Source: UBA2185 sp964564625
Lineage (GTDB): Bacteria > Desulfobacterota > Syntrophia > Syntrophales > UBA2185
Direction: 5' to 3'
NCBI GenBank assembly: GCA_964564625.1
Contig: CAZMBE010000010.1
Span: 21,149 to 85,148 of the forward strand
DNA: 64,000 nt
Part shown: positions 17,928 to 27,700 of the stretch, in pieces
How positions within the stretch are numbered: position 1 is the first letter of the stretch
Layout: each line of letters starts with the position of its first letter
Position numbers and translations under genes: made by a program
Notes under the pieces: generated by a model
The model's input: only the letters and a program-made list of their open reading frames with translations
Databases searched by the model: none
Told to the model about the DNA's origin: nothing

Positions 17928-18503
17928 TTGCAGGGAAATATGTCCAAGAGCATCAGCCATAGAATTCCCTCCAGAGTGGAATGCGATAAACTCATGGCGC
18001 AACATTCCATGCGACCAAACATTGTTGAGCATTCCATCCAGGTAATGAATGTTTCCCTGGCGATAACAGATAATCTAAAAAAAGGTGTCGACGTGAACAG
18101 GGATCTCGTAATTGCCGCGGCACTCCTGCACGACATCACCAAGACGAGATCTCTTACAACAAACGAGCGACACGACTTAACCGGCGGAGAGCTTCTCCGA
18201 GAAATGGGATTTACAAGCACAGCTGAAATTGTGGAGCAGCATGTTGTCTTTAAGGATTTAAATCCCCAGGAAAGGCTTGAAGAGCGGGAGATACTATACT
18301 ATGCTGACAAGAGGGTGACCCACGACACGATAGTGACCATCGAGGAGAGGGTGCATTACCTGATAAAGCGATATGGAACTACGGAGGAGATAAGAAGGAG
18401 GATACTCCAAAACAAAAACCTGGTCCTTGCTGTTGAAAGGAAGATTTCCCGCTTTATGAAAATTGACATCCATCATGCTATTGAGCAGATAAAAACCAGG
18501 TGA
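17928..18503 (+). CDS. HD-domain phosphohydrolase
   Basis: 191 aa from a TTG with GAAGGAAG just upstream; an ATG at 17940 is a reasonable alternative. The HD motif set is present: His in VEHSIQVMNVS, the HD pair in AALLHDITKTRS, and a third site in EQHVVF. It is a small metal-dependent phosphohydrolase; the substrate could be a nucleotide, but nothing nearby says which. It is preceded by the nitroreductase remnant. Confidence 0.82.
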   Translation: MQGNMSKSISHRIPSRVECDKLMAQHSMRPNIVEHSIQVMNVSLAITDNLKKGVDVNRDLVIAAALLHDITKTRSLTTNERHDLTGGELLREMGFTSTAEIVEQHVVFKDLNPQERLEEREILYYADKRVTHDTIVTIEERVHYLIKRYGTTEEIRRRILQNKNLVLAVERKISRFMKIDIHHAIEQIKTR

Positions 18504-18571
18504 GAGCAACCGGTGATGAGTAATGAGAAACAATTTAAAAACAATATAAAAAAATAGTCGGGTGATAGAAA

Positions 18572-18748
18572 ATGACCAAAAAAGTTGATCCCAGAGAACT
18601 TGAGAGTTTTAAAGAGATGCTTTTGTCTGAAGTAATCACATCTGAGGCTATCATCAATCTTCTGGACAGGAAGGGTATCATCAGCAAGCACGAACTTATG
18701 GAGGAGATGAAACGGGTTCAGGTATCTGTCTTGAAAACCCACAAATGA
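18572..18748 (+). CDS. small conserved helical protein (58 aa)
   Basis: 58 codons from the ATG at 18572. The peptide is acidic/basic and helical (VDPRELESFKEMLLSEVITS), with a LLDRKGIISKHELMEEMKRV segment. This LLxxKGIIxxxEL pattern is typical of short proteins I have seen in anaerobic proteobacteria; it resembles an EF-hand-like or helix-turn-helix lead but has no known role. It lies 68 bases after the HD gene on the same strand. Confidence 0.6.
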   Translation: MTKKVDPRELESFKEMLLSEVITSEAIINLLDRKGIISKHELMEEMKRVQVSVLKTHK

Positions 18749-18866
18749 AATATTTAATGAATACAGCACTCACAGCGGTGTTAGTGGTTACAGGGCCATA
18801 CTTAATAACCGCTGCATCTATAGCAATCCACTGAGTTCATCGGACATATCAGGAAGGAGCGGTGTC

Positions 18867-19175
18867 ATGATTTATGTTATAGCTACTGTGGAGGTTATTG
18901 AAGGAAAAAGGGGTGAGTATCTCAGCGAATTAAAAAAAGTTATTCCTGATGTGCGTGCGGAAACCGGGTGTCTTGAATATGGCCCTGCGGGCGATGTTGC
19001 TACTGATATCCCTGTTCAGGACCCAGTGAACGAACACGTTGTAACCATTATTGAACGATGGACCGATATCCAGGCCCTAAGGGATCATCTCCAGAGCCCC
19101 CACATGAAGACCTATCGTGAAGCTACAAAATCTGTTATAAGACGCCTTGGAGTTCGCATTCTAAAACCGCTGTGA
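18867..19175 (+). CDS. antibiotic-biosynthesis monooxygenase (ABM/YgiN-like) domain protein
   Basis: 102 aa. A single ferredoxin-like ABM fold: MIYVIATVEVIEGKRGEYLSELKKVIPDVRAETGCLEY, then VVTIIERWTDIQALRDHLQSPHMKTY. Members act as cofactor-free quinone monooxygenases or related small enzymes. AGGAAGGAG is 11-12 bases before the ATG. Confidence 0.85.
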   Translation: MIYVIATVEVIEGKRGEYLSELKKVIPDVRAETGCLEYGPAGDVATDIPVQDPVNEHVVTIIERWTDIQALRDHLQSPHMKTYREATKSVIRRLGVRILKPL

Positions 19176-19238
19176 CTCCTTTGCAATGGAAACAAATAAC
19201 GGGCAATTCTTTCGAAGGGTATAAGGAGGGAGAACACT

Positions 19239-19529
19239 ATGGCAGATAAACCTGATCCGCAGCATCCGCAGCAAATCCAGATTAATACAACTGATAAAAT
19301 ATCGAGAGGGAGATACAGTAATTTGATGCTGGTATCACATAGCCCGGAAGAGTTCATGCTCGACTGGCTCCTAAACTCGCCCAATGGGCCTCACCTGGTA
19401 TCAAGAATAATACTAAGTCCGAGCAACGTAAAGAGAGCGATCGAAGCCCTGACGACAAACCTGAAGCAGTATGAAGATAAATTCGGGGCCGTGAAATTAA
19501 TCGAACCGGGCGATCAGAAGGTTCATTAA
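19239..19529 (+). CDS. DUF3467 protein
   Basis: 96 aa. The family pattern is clear: QIQINTTDKISRGRYSNLMLVSHSPEEFMLDWLL, then GPHLVSRIILSPSNVKRAIEALTTNLKQYEDKFG. DUF3467 proteins are common in Bacteria and Archaea with no settled function. ATAAGGAGGGAG precedes the ATG. Confidence 0.88.
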   Translation: MADKPDPQHPQQIQINTTDKISRGRYSNLMLVSHSPEEFMLDWLLNSPNGPHLVSRIILSPSNVKRAIEALTTNLKQYEDKFGAVKLIEPGDQKVH

Positions 19530-19662
19530 CCTGCTCAGGTCGTTAAGACATCAATGGTGAAAGCTGAAGTATTGTTTTTCTATATCAGCCCATGCGTGCA
19601 ATATTTCAAATAGAAAGGCGCAATTACCAAGAAGTTCATCTGAACTATATACTACAATGGGA

Positions 19663-20028
19663 TCAAGAATTGGACAGGGACGAATGATGTCGATTTTCTA
19701 TGGCTCTCTTAATTTGGTTCATACTGAAAGGTTTCATGAAGCAGATATCGGCGCCTTCATTCTTTAGCTTCGTCAGAGATTCAGGGTAGCCGCTTATACC
19801 AATTATATACGTACCGGGATAATGCGACTTTATGAATTTGCAGACTTCCGCGCCGTTCATTTTAGGCATTATGGCATCTATGATAGCAACATCGTATGAA
19901 TTTTTCTGAAGTCGCTCAATGGCTTCGATCCCGTCATGCGCCTCATCCACTTTATAGCCAGATACTTTCAAAAAGGAAGATAGAGTACTCACAACAATCT
20001 GGTCGTCATCCACGACCATCAGTCTCAT
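19663..20028 (-). CDS. stand-alone response-regulator receiver
   Basis: 121 aa CheY-like domain. The acidic pocket is in MVVDDD, the phosphorylated Asp51 is in VAIIDAIMP, the Ser switch is in IIGISG, and the conserved Lys is in FMKPF. There is no output domain. GGAGG lies 7 bases before the ATG. It is likely to be phosphorylated by one of the hybrid or PAS kinases; no kinase gene adjoins it. Confidence 0.9.
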   Translation of the reverse strand: MRLMVVDDDQIVVSTLSSFLKVSGYKVDEAHDGIEAIERLQKNSYDVAIIDAIMPKMNGAEVCKFIKSHYPGTYIIGISGYPESLTKLKNEGADICFMKPFSMNQIKRAIENRHHSSLSNS

Positions 20029-20131
20029 TTAAGACCTCCACGACTATTAATGACGTACACAATGAGATTTCTACCTATTTTCATTAAACCCGACGGTTAC
20101 CGGCACGCTGAAAAAAATGCATATATAGTAA

Positions 20132-20338
20132 CTAAGACTTTGATTCCGACAAAAAAACTTCCTCGTATTTTTTCTGCAACGCCTTTGCAACCTTTAATTC
20201 GGAGTTCTTCCTGGTCGGCAACCCTTTTTCCATCTTTGCAATGGTTTGAGGGGCTAAACCCGCCCTTCTCGCAAGTTCGGCAATGCTCAGGGGAATGGCT
20301 TCACGAAAATATCGTACTTTGTTGCTTCTCATATGCAT
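20132..20338 (-). CDS. XRE-family helix-turn-helix regulator
   Basis: About 68 aa from the ATG at 20338; ATGs at 20332 and 20380 are also possible. The helix-turn-helix reads VRYFREAIPLSIAELARRAGLAPQTIAKMEKG, the usual Xre/Cro pattern (S-x-x-E-L-A-x-x-A-G-x-x-x-x-T-I-x-x-x-E). The partner or target is not evident. Confidence 0.8.
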   Translation of the reverse strand: MHMRSNKVRYFREAIPLSIAELARRAGLAPQTIAKMEKGLPTRKNSELKVAKALQKKYEEVFLSESKS

Positions 20339-20461
20339 ACCGAAGTGTAAACAATCACGTTTATATTTATAGTATTGCACCGATAATAAATTATGTCAAG
20401 TTATAAACATTACTAATATAATATATTTCACTATATTAATTAATATTAATTAATAAGTACT

Positions 20462-20692
20462 TTACTCGTAATCAAAATTCATACACAATCGCACTATGTC
20501 TCTTAGCTTTTTTTCCGTCAACGGCGAAAGATGATGTACTTTTTTACAACAGGATGTATTTTTTATATTGCGACAGCTCAGAGCTCCCGCGTCGATGATT
20601 TTATTGACAGCTTCGTCACCATTGTTTGCATCAACCGTTATTACTCGACTGCAAGGAGCAGGACACGCAAATGTATAGAACATAACGCTCAT
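20462..20692 (-). CDS. small cysteine-containing protein, DUF1059-like
   Basis: 76 aa from the ATG at 20692, whose ATGA overlaps the stop of the pseudo-receiver gene; a second ATG at 20683 has AAGGA at better spacing. MFYTFACPAPCSRVITVDANNGDEAVNKIIDAGALSC looks like the small family that pairs a Cys-x-x-x-Cys strand with a helix. The second half carries CRNIKNTSCCKKVHH. A metal-binding site is possible. The overlap implies translational coupling with the upstream gene. Confidence 0.6.
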   Translation of the reverse strand: MSVMFYTFACPAPCSRVITVDANNGDEAVNKIIDAGALSCRNIKNTSCCKKVHHLSPLTEKKLRDIVRLCMNFDYE

Positions 20693-21042
20693 TCCTTCCG
20701 TGATTGGAATTGAGTTTCCAGTGCCCGCCAAAGCTTAGAACTTAGAAAGGGTCTCGACAAATACATGTCCGCGTGTAAGTCCTGAGTTTGGTTATGTGAA
20801 TCAATAATACCAATGATGAAGAGAGAAGAAGATTGCACCCGTGCACGATGGTCTATGTTGAGTGTTTCATTTTTACGATTGGTGAGAACAACGTCATAAT
20901 GATCGTTCGAAAGCATGTCGATAATCTCTGCAGCATTCTTCGCAAAGCCTGCTTTGTAACCGCGATTTGCTATGAGTTTAAGCAAGAACTCCGGTGCGTA
21001 AGATATTTCGTCATGAATCAGAACTTTTTTCGAGCCTTGCAT
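20689..21042 (-). CDS. degenerate response-regulator receiver (pseudo-receiver)
   Basis: 117 aa with the receiver fold pattern, but the phosphorylation site is broken. The first acidic position is His10 (VLIHDE instead of VDDE), the phospho-acceptor Asp is Asn55 (VVLTN), and the conserved Lys is Arg97 (YLSRPF). It should not be phosphorylated in the usual way. It may bind another protein or a ligand, as atypical receivers do. It is followed by the Cys-containing gene with a 4-base overlap. Confidence 0.75.
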   Translation of the reverse strand: MQGSKKVLIHDEISYAPEFLLKLIANRGYKAGFAKNAAEIIDMLSNDHYDVVLTNRKNETLNIDHRARVQSSSLFIIGIIDSHNQTQDLHADMYLSRPFLSSKLWRALETQFQSRKE

Positions 21043-21134
21043 ATGCTTTTCCTGCCGCGTTTTGATTCCTGCTATTGTGTATGTTCTGTGTAGAGTTTCT
21101 GGACATGTGTAAAAAATGAAAGTCCGTTCTTTGG

Positions 21135-21164
21135 AAGATATTTTTTATGAATTTAAAATATCTT
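21135..21164. promoter_or_regulatory. perfect 10-bp inverted repeat
   Basis: AAGATATTTT and AAAATATCTT, with a 10-base spacer. All A/T except one pair. It lies about 95 bases upstream of the divergent pseudo-receiver gene and could be an operator. Confidence 0.4.
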
Positions 21165-21470
21165 GCAAGAGTGAAAGATTTTTACGAGTAGAGAAATTTT
21201 ACGTTGAACATACTATTGGAGAGAATCCAGTGCTATGACCATGCCTATTGCGATTCCGAATTCTCCTGGGATGCCAATATCCGGGCTTAATTCTGAAAGA
21301 AAAAATAACGGGAAAAGATGCATCTACATGATAACTGACAATGCCAACTGCACATGCTAACATCAGTATAATGCCTCAATGCACCCCTTACAATGCCCCA
21401 CGACAAGTTCTCACAGTCACACATATGGAAATCGACAGCGATATCTGCCATATCTTGCGAGAATATTGCC

Positions 21471-21500
21471 TTGACATAGAAGAAAAATCTCTTTTATACT
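21471..21500 (+). promoter_or_regulatory. putative sigma70 promoter for the SPFH gene
   Basis: TTGACA, an 18-base spacer and TATACT. The -35 is perfect and the -10 has five of six bases. It is about 210 bases upstream of the SPFH start, so a long leader would follow. Confidence 0.5.
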
Positions 21501-21711
21501 TCCTTAATAAAAAAGGGCTTTCTATCAATCACAGGTAAGCGGATCAATAAAATCTTGACTTAGCTCGCGTAATACGCCATTTGTTGCGGTGTATTTCTTT
21601 GTAGCGTGTTTTATTCCATCAGGCCTGACACACCAGAGAGACTTCGCAGGATAAGCTGGACATAACCTAGTAAAGATGCCCATATTTGGAAAAAGGGGGT
21701 AAAGAGAGAGT

Positions 21712-22572
21712 ATGAGAGTTGATGCTGAAAAGACACAGGAAGCCATCCAGGCAATGATAAGAAAAAGCCCGATGAAATTAATTGTGATTGCAGGTGTTCT
21801 CATGGTCATCATAATTTTCTTTAGGCCGTGGGTCAAGGTTGGGGCCGGCCAGAGGGGCGTCGTCATGAACTTCGGTGCCGTTCAGGAAAAAGTCCTCGAT
21901 GAAGGGCTCCATCTGCGAATACCGATCATGCAGGAAGTTGTCCTTGTGGATGTTAAGGTTCAGAAGGTTGAGACAGATGCGGCCGCCGCCTCGGCAGATC
22001 TTCAGGATGTCAGCTCCCGGGTGGCCTTAAACTATCATATTGTCCCCGATAAGGCCAATGTGGTGTACCAGAGAATCGGCGTTCAGTTCAAGGAACGCAT
22101 TATCGATCCGTCCATCCAGGAAGTCGTCAAGGCCGTAACGGCAAAGTATACGGCGGAAGAGCTGATCACGAAACGGCCGGCGGTGAGTGAGACCATGCGG
22201 CTGTCTCTGACGGATAGACTGATGGAATACAATGTCGCCGTAGATGCCTTTTCCATTGTGACCTTCAGTTTTTCCAAGATATTCACCGAGGCCATCGAAT
22301 CGAAACAGACAGCCGAACAGCTCGCGCTGAAGGCCAAGCGAGACCTTGAAAGAATCAAGATTGAGGCTGAGCAGAAGATCACCGCAGCCAAGGCCGAGGC
22401 GGAATCTCTTCGCCTGCAGCGGGCAAATATATCGCTCGATTTAATCGAACTGCGGAAGGTCGAAGCCAACCTGCGGGCTATCGAAAAGTGGAATGGTGTC
22501 ATGCCGCAGGTAACCGGCGCGGGCCCTGTGCCCTTTATCGGTGTGGGCGATACCGGAAAGAAGCAGAAATAG
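21712..22572 (+). CDS. SPFH/prohibitin-family membrane protein
   Basis: 286 aa. One membrane helix (about residues 22-39) is followed by the SPFH domain (VKVGAGQRGVVMNFGAVQEKVLDEGLHLRIPIMQEVVLVDVKVQKVETD). A long helical, Lys/Glu/Ala-rich segment (~195-255, KRDLERIKIEAEQKITAAKAEAESLRLQ) follows and is typical of prohibitin/HflK-like scaffolds. It forms ring-like membrane assemblies that may organise FtsH or other proteases. No protease gene is adjacent. Confidence 0.9.
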   Translation: MRVDAEKTQEAIQAMIRKSPMKLIVIAGVLMVIIIFFRPWVKVGAGQRGVVMNFGAVQEKVLDEGLHLRIPIMQEVVLVDVKVQKVETDAAAASADLQDVSSRVALNYHIVPDKANVVYQRIGVQFKERIIDPSIQEVVKAVTAKYTAEELITKRPAVSETMRLSLTDRLMEYNVAVDAFSIVTFSFSKIFTEAIESKQTAEQLALKAKRDLERIKIEAEQKITAAKAEAESLRLQRANISLDLIELRKVEANLRAIEKWNGVMPQVTGAGPVPFIGVGDTGKKQK

Positions 22573-22714
22573 CAGGATGGTCCGCACGTAATCCCAACAT
22601 ACGGCTCGTTTCTGTTTAAGATATAAAGCCTTACACATGATCGGAAATCGCCTCATTTCAATGCTGCGTTCCTATCAGATAATTACCTTGCCAAAAAAAT
22701 CACATTTCAGAATA

Positions 22715-22815
22715 GATTTCTCATGTAGATCGTGATAGTTAAAGACATGTACTATCAGACATGACATTTCTGAACCAGTCAACCGTATAAGAGATAGTGT
22801 AGACTGATAATTGAA
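22715..22815. repeat. copy A of a short intergenic repeat
   Basis: About 101 bases that resemble 48734-48838 by eye at both ends: GATTTC, ATCGTGATA near the left, and ACTGAT(A/T)ATTGAA at the right, with diverged middles. Inside this copy GATAGT pairs with ACTATC. Similarity is by eye and needs an alignment. Confidence 0.35.
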
Positions 22816-22845
22816 ACCCCGTTTCTCAATAGCGCGGGGTTTTTT
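22815..22845 (+). terminator. intrinsic terminator
   Basis: AACCCCG pairs with CGGGGTT and is followed by a T-run. It closes transcription from the SPFH gene or from the repeat that ends at 22815. Confidence 0.65.
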
Positions 22846-22996
22846 GCTTGTACTCGCAAATTTCCTGGGCTAATGTCTTTCTGATATCATACCTGTCCGT
22901 ATGCATCACAGCAGGTTATATTTTGTTTTAAATTGAGAAAGTTGCAATGCGTTCAACCATGCGTGAACCTTTTCATTGTTTTGTAAGAGGTGTCCA

Positions 22997-24751
22997 TTGC
23001 TGTTGAGACTGATATGTGGTCTGTTATGCAGCGTTCTCTTGGTCTCTCCTTTATGTGCTTCTGAGGAACGGATACAGGTTCTGGTAGAGGGACTCTCGGG
23101 GAAGGCGTTGGAGAATGCCAAGCAGGCCCTTGCTTTACCGCCCGGCATGATCGATCAGGGTCGTGTCGATGAGCTGTGGCTGCAGCACTTTGAAGAGCAA
23201 ATCCCCCGAAATGTTCGGGAAGCCTTAGAACCTTTCGGTTATTATCAGCCCGAGATTTCCGTCCATCGAGAAAAAACTGAAGAAGGGACTTATCGCCTGC
23301 GGATAGGGGTGAAACCAGGGCCGCCAATTTTGGTCCGTTCCGTCCATGTGCGCCTTGAAGGACCCGGAGCGGAAGAGCCTGTCCTGAAAGAGCAGACTTC
23401 CACATTTCCCCTGGTCAAAGGGGATATCCTACTCCACGAACTCTACGAAGAGGCAAAGCAGGAGCTGCAAAACAAAGCCTATGAACTGGGCTATGTTGAC
23501 GCGGCTTACACCGTCCATACCCTTCGCGTCATTCTGGGTGAGTCGGCGGTGGATGTGGATCTCGTCCTGCAGACAGGGCGTCGTTACTCTTTCGGGGAAG
23601 TCACTTTCACCGGCACGACTACCTTTCCGGACGAGTTTCTGCGCCGCTACCTTTCATTCAAGCCGGGCGATGTCTTTTCCTATAAATTGCTGGCGAAGAC
23701 CCATTCTAATTTTGTGAATTCGGACAGATTCCGGGAGGTGCGTGTTAATCCGCGAAGAGATGTCGTCACCGAGGGGCGGATTCCTGTGGAAATCTCTCTG
23801 ATGCCGGCGCCGCCAAAAAGCGTCAAATTTGGTCTCGGTTACAGCACCGATATGGGTCCCCGAGCCTCCATCCATTACAAGGATTTGAATGTGGCGAGAT
23901 GGGGGCATGAATTTCAAACAGAATTGAAGGTCAGCCCCATTATTCAAGGAATTGCCTCGCGTTACGTTTTTCCTTCCGGTGTAAATATTGATAGTCACAC
24001 AGCCCTGACACTAAGTTTACAGCGGGAAGACACGGACACCTATACAACCCGCCTGATCAAACTGGAAGCGGCACGGGCCCATGGCTTTGGCGCCGGACGG
24101 ATTGGGTCTCTATTTGTCCAGATGCAGGCAGAAAACTCTGAAGCGGGAGATCAATCAACCGATTCATTTCTCCTGATGCCCGGAGTTCGCTTTACAAGCA
24201 TCCAATACGACAATATTATTCGGCCGTCTCGGGGATTCAATTATCGGGTCGAACTCCGGGGAACCCATGAGTCCCTTGGGTCGGACACAGGCTTCATTCA
24301 GGGTATGTCTCACGGGGAACTCCTTATTCCTCTTCCGGCACGCTTTTCCCTGCTCGTAAGAGCGCAGGCGGCGACAACCTGGCAGGACGATCCTGCTCGG
24401 GATCTTCCCATTTCCGTTCGTTTTTTTGCCGGAGGTGACCGGAGCGTTCGCGGCTATACGTATCAGTCTCTCGGACCCCGGGACAGCAGTGGAAAAGTTG
24501 TCGGGGGGAGAAACCTGCTGGTGGGAAATGTGGAACTGGAAAGGGCTATCGGGCAAAACTGGGGGGCCGCCATCTTTTATGACGCGGGAAATGCCTTCAA
24601 TAATTTGTCCGACATTGACGCTGCTCAGGGCGCCGGAATAGGCATCCGTTATTACAGCCCTTTTGGTCCCATTCACCTGGATCTGGCCCGCCAGATCGGG
24701 GTCTCCGGGGAACACTGGCACATTCATTTAACGGTGGGGGTAGGGCTATGA
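22997..24751 (+). CDS. tamA: TamA-type outer-membrane assembly protein (Omp85 family)
   Basis: 584 aa from the TTG at 22997, chosen for AGAGGTG just upstream; an earlier TTG at 22976 adds seven residues. A signal peptide precedes three POTRA-like domains (residues ~25-265) and an Omp85 beta-barrel with the conserved GGDRSVRGY motif and the closing strand GPIHLDLARQIG. TamA works with TamB in the envelope and in moving lipids or outer-membrane proteins. The tamB ATG overlaps its stop, so the two genes are coupled. Confidence 0.92.
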   Translation: MLLRLICGLLCSVLLVSPLCASEERIQVLVEGLSGKALENAKQALALPPGMIDQGRVDELWLQHFEEQIPRNVREALEPFGYYQPEISVHREKTEEGTYRLRIGVKPGPPILVRSVHVRLEGPGAEEPVLKEQTSTFPLVKGDILLHELYEEAKQELQNKAYELGYVDAAYTVHTLRVILGESAVDVDLVLQTGRRYSFGEVTFTGTTTFPDEFLRRYLSFKPGDVFSYKLLAKTHSNFVNSDRFREVRVNPRRDVVTEGRIPVEISLMPAPPKSVKFGLGYSTDMGPRASIHYKDLNVARWGHEFQTELKVSPIIQGIASRYVFPSGVNIDSHTALTLSLQREDTDTYTTRLIKLEAARAHGFGAGRIGSLFVQMQAENSEAGDQSTDSFLLMPGVRFTSIQYDNIIRPSRGFNYRVELRGTHESLGSDTGFIQGMSHGELLIPLPARFSLLVRAQAATTWQDDPARDLPISVRFFAGGDRSVRGYTYQSLGPRDSSGKVVGGRNLLVGNVELERAIGQNWGAAIFYDAGNAFNNLSDIDAAQGAGIGIRYYSPFGPIHLDLARQIGVSGEHWHIHLTVGVGL

Positions 24752-27700
24752 AGACGCGCGTATTTCTGGTCATGCTTCTGCTGGTTCTGGTTCTCGTTGT
24801 TGGCGCTCTATCATGGCTCCTTGGGACGACGGAGGGTACCCGATGGATCATGGAGCGTCTGTTCCGGGCATTGCCTGTGGCCGTTCACACCGAGCGAATT
24901 TCCGGCACCCTGGCAAACACGCTGGAGATTGAGGGGTTGCGGATCGACACGCCGGATTTGGAGGTGAGCATTCGCTCAACATCCCTGTCATTTCTGCCAT
25001 TCTATCTCCTTCTGGGAAGCACGGTGATGAAAGAGGTCTCTTTTCATGAGATCATTGTAACAAACAAACACCCGGAAGCAAAGCAGCCTATTGATATGAC
25101 GTGGCCGCGAATACCCCCATCCCTTACGTGGTTCAAGGGCTGGATCGATGAGGTTCACATCGATGGCCTCACGTATCGGAGCGGAACCTCAGAACCCTTT
25201 CTTGTGAACAGCCTGCGGACGGCAGTGGACTGGCAGGCCGGGACCCTGGTGTTACGGAACCTGAATGTACAATCATCTTTGGGATCACTGGAAGGATTCA
25301 TAATGGCGGGCTTTTCTCGACCCAGCCTCACGGGGAACCTCAGCATTACTCCTACGAATGCTTTGGCGGCTCAGGACAGCTTTACGGTTTCCGTCAAGCT
25401 TGTCCCTGCCGATGCGCCGGAACAAGTTGCCGGGTCTGTCGTTCTTACGGCGGCGTCCCGCACGCAGGAGCGCTTCCGTGCGGAAGGCAGTCTGGGTATT
25501 GCCAGGGATCGGTTTATTGTTCGCGATATCATCGTTCGGGAAACAGGCCGACGGGGAACGGTCACCGCAACGGGCGAAGTCCTCGTGTCGCAGCCGGATC
25601 CATATGTCCGTCTTCGCCTGGAGGCAAACGGGATCGATCTTTCCGGGGAATTCAAATTTCCCGCCCTTCTCTCCGGAACAGTGAATGTTCAGGGGAATAT
25701 GCACCAATATGAGGGTTCCTTTAGCCTGAAGCAATACAGCGCCACGCCCTCCTGGCGGGATGTGCAGGCGGCGGGGACATTTGCCGGCGACAGATCGCAG
25801 GTGGAAATCAGGGATATGAACGGCCGGTTTCTCGACGGAACGTTCAAGGGCAACATTGCCCTGCTCTGGGAGAAAGATCGGCGACTGTCCTGGGACTTGA
25901 AGACCGTGAATATGAACCCCGCCCGGCTCAAGGCAGACTTGCAGGGCAGAGTCAACCTAAATGCTGCAGGGTTCCTGCGCTGGAGTGGGATGAACCTGAC
26001 AGAAGGCGACCTGAAGGTGAAACTGATCGACAGCATCTTCCAGCACAGGGTTCTTTCCGGTGTTCTGGACACGCAATGGCACCGCGACACACTGAGGGTG
26101 GCCCGTTGCGAACTCCATGGCCGGGGTCTTGACTTCTCGATTCACGGGACACCGGGGGAGGGACTTTCATACCGGTTCGGCATATCGGAGTCCTCGAACA
26201 TCCTTCCCGTGAAGGGAGGGCCTTTCACAGGGAACGGAGTGGTGAGATGGGATAAGGGCGAACTGACAGGGATGCTTGAAAGCCGCTTCGTTTCTGTATT
26301 CTCCCGCGCACATGCCTCCTGGGTGTGGAATGATGAGGGTCTAAATGTCAGATCAGAGATGCGTCTGGAAAAGGGGGGCATCGTCGAGGGAAGTTTTGCG
26401 TCTCCCCAGCCTGTAGGGTTGACCGTTCCCGAAGGAGGGACGTTCGATATCACCTGGAATTCCCTGGATCTGAAGCTGTTGAAGGAGAAAATACCCGTTT
26501 CTTTAGATCTGCAGGGACGGCTGGGTGGGGCCGCCCGCGGCCGGCTTTTGAAAGACGCCCATTTCCAGACATCGGCAAAAGTATGGGTCACGAACGGACG
26601 TTTTTCCTGGAAGGGTGATCATGGAACAATTGCCTTGGCGGCTGAGCGGGCTGAGATGGATTTTTCATGGGAGGGTGCGGTTATTTCAGGAAGAATCGGC
26701 CTTACCCTGAAGGAGCATGGCAATATGGAAGGAACCTACGAGATTCCTTTGCCTGCCCTCTTTCCCCTGAAAATGAGCCCCGAAGGCCCCCTGAAGATCC
26801 AGGCCAGGGGAGAATTTCGTGAGAAGGGGATTTTTTCTGCCCTGTTTCCCGGTGTTATTCAGGAAAGCCGCGGACTGGTGCAAGTTCAACTGGCAGCGGC
26901 AGGGATATGGGAAAACCAAGACTGGAGCGGCGCAGCGACATTGTCCGGTGTATCCGCGAAATTGCCTGTCACGGGCCTACGTCTCGAAAATGGAAAGGCG
27001 GAAGTCCTGTGGCATCAGGATCGCGTTCGGATTTCTTCCTTACAACTCCGCTCAGGAGAGGGTGAAATTCGCGGTTCCGCCGATGTCTGGATGAAGGACT
27101 GGCATGTGGACCGTTACGAAGGAAGGCTTGTGGGCGAAAAGTTCCAGGCCGTGTATCTGCCCGAGATCCGCATTGCCATCAACCCTGATCTTCGGTTTAC
27201 GGGAACCATGACGGAGATGGAACTGACGGGCGACGTCATGATTCACAAGGCGCAAATACAGCAGTCCGAACGGGAAGGGATGGTGAAGGCCAGCAGGGAT
27301 GTGGTCATTGTGGATCGCCCCCGGCCAAAGAAAGCGCCATCGGCCTTTAGCCTGAATACAAGGGTAGCAGTAAACCTGGGTGAGGCATTTTCCGTGAGGG
27401 CTGCGGGAGTTGACGCGCGTCTTGAAGGGAGGGTTCTTGTCGTAGTAAAGAATTTTGACGAACCTTCATTGGAAGGCAGGATCAGTGTCGCAAAGGGTGA
27501 TTTTGATCGATACGGTGTTAAGCTCGATATCCACAGGGGTCACCTGATATTCAACGGCGGGCCTGCCGAGACGGGACAGCTCGATATCCTGGCGTATCGA
27601 ACGGTGCGCGACAACTATCGGAATGAGGATGTTCATGCGGGAATCACCATCACGGGACCGCTGCACACTCCCCTGATCGAACTATACTCACGCCCTGCTA

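Larger units (their letters stand above)
21043..21711. other. 669-bp intergenic region before the SPFH gene
   Basis: No convincing gene; a 65-codon frame at 21341 has no supporting features. It holds a perfect hairpin (21135-21164) and a promoter-like pair (21471-21500), both listed separately. Confidence 0.5.
22573..22996. other. intergenic region between the SPFH gene and tamA
   Basis: Holds the repeat copy A and the terminator, then about 150 bases of tamA leader. No gene seen. Confidence 0.5.

Noticed and set aside
21341..21538. 65-codon ORF upstream of the SPFH gene
   Set aside because: It contains the promoter-like pair at 21471 and has no ribosome site.
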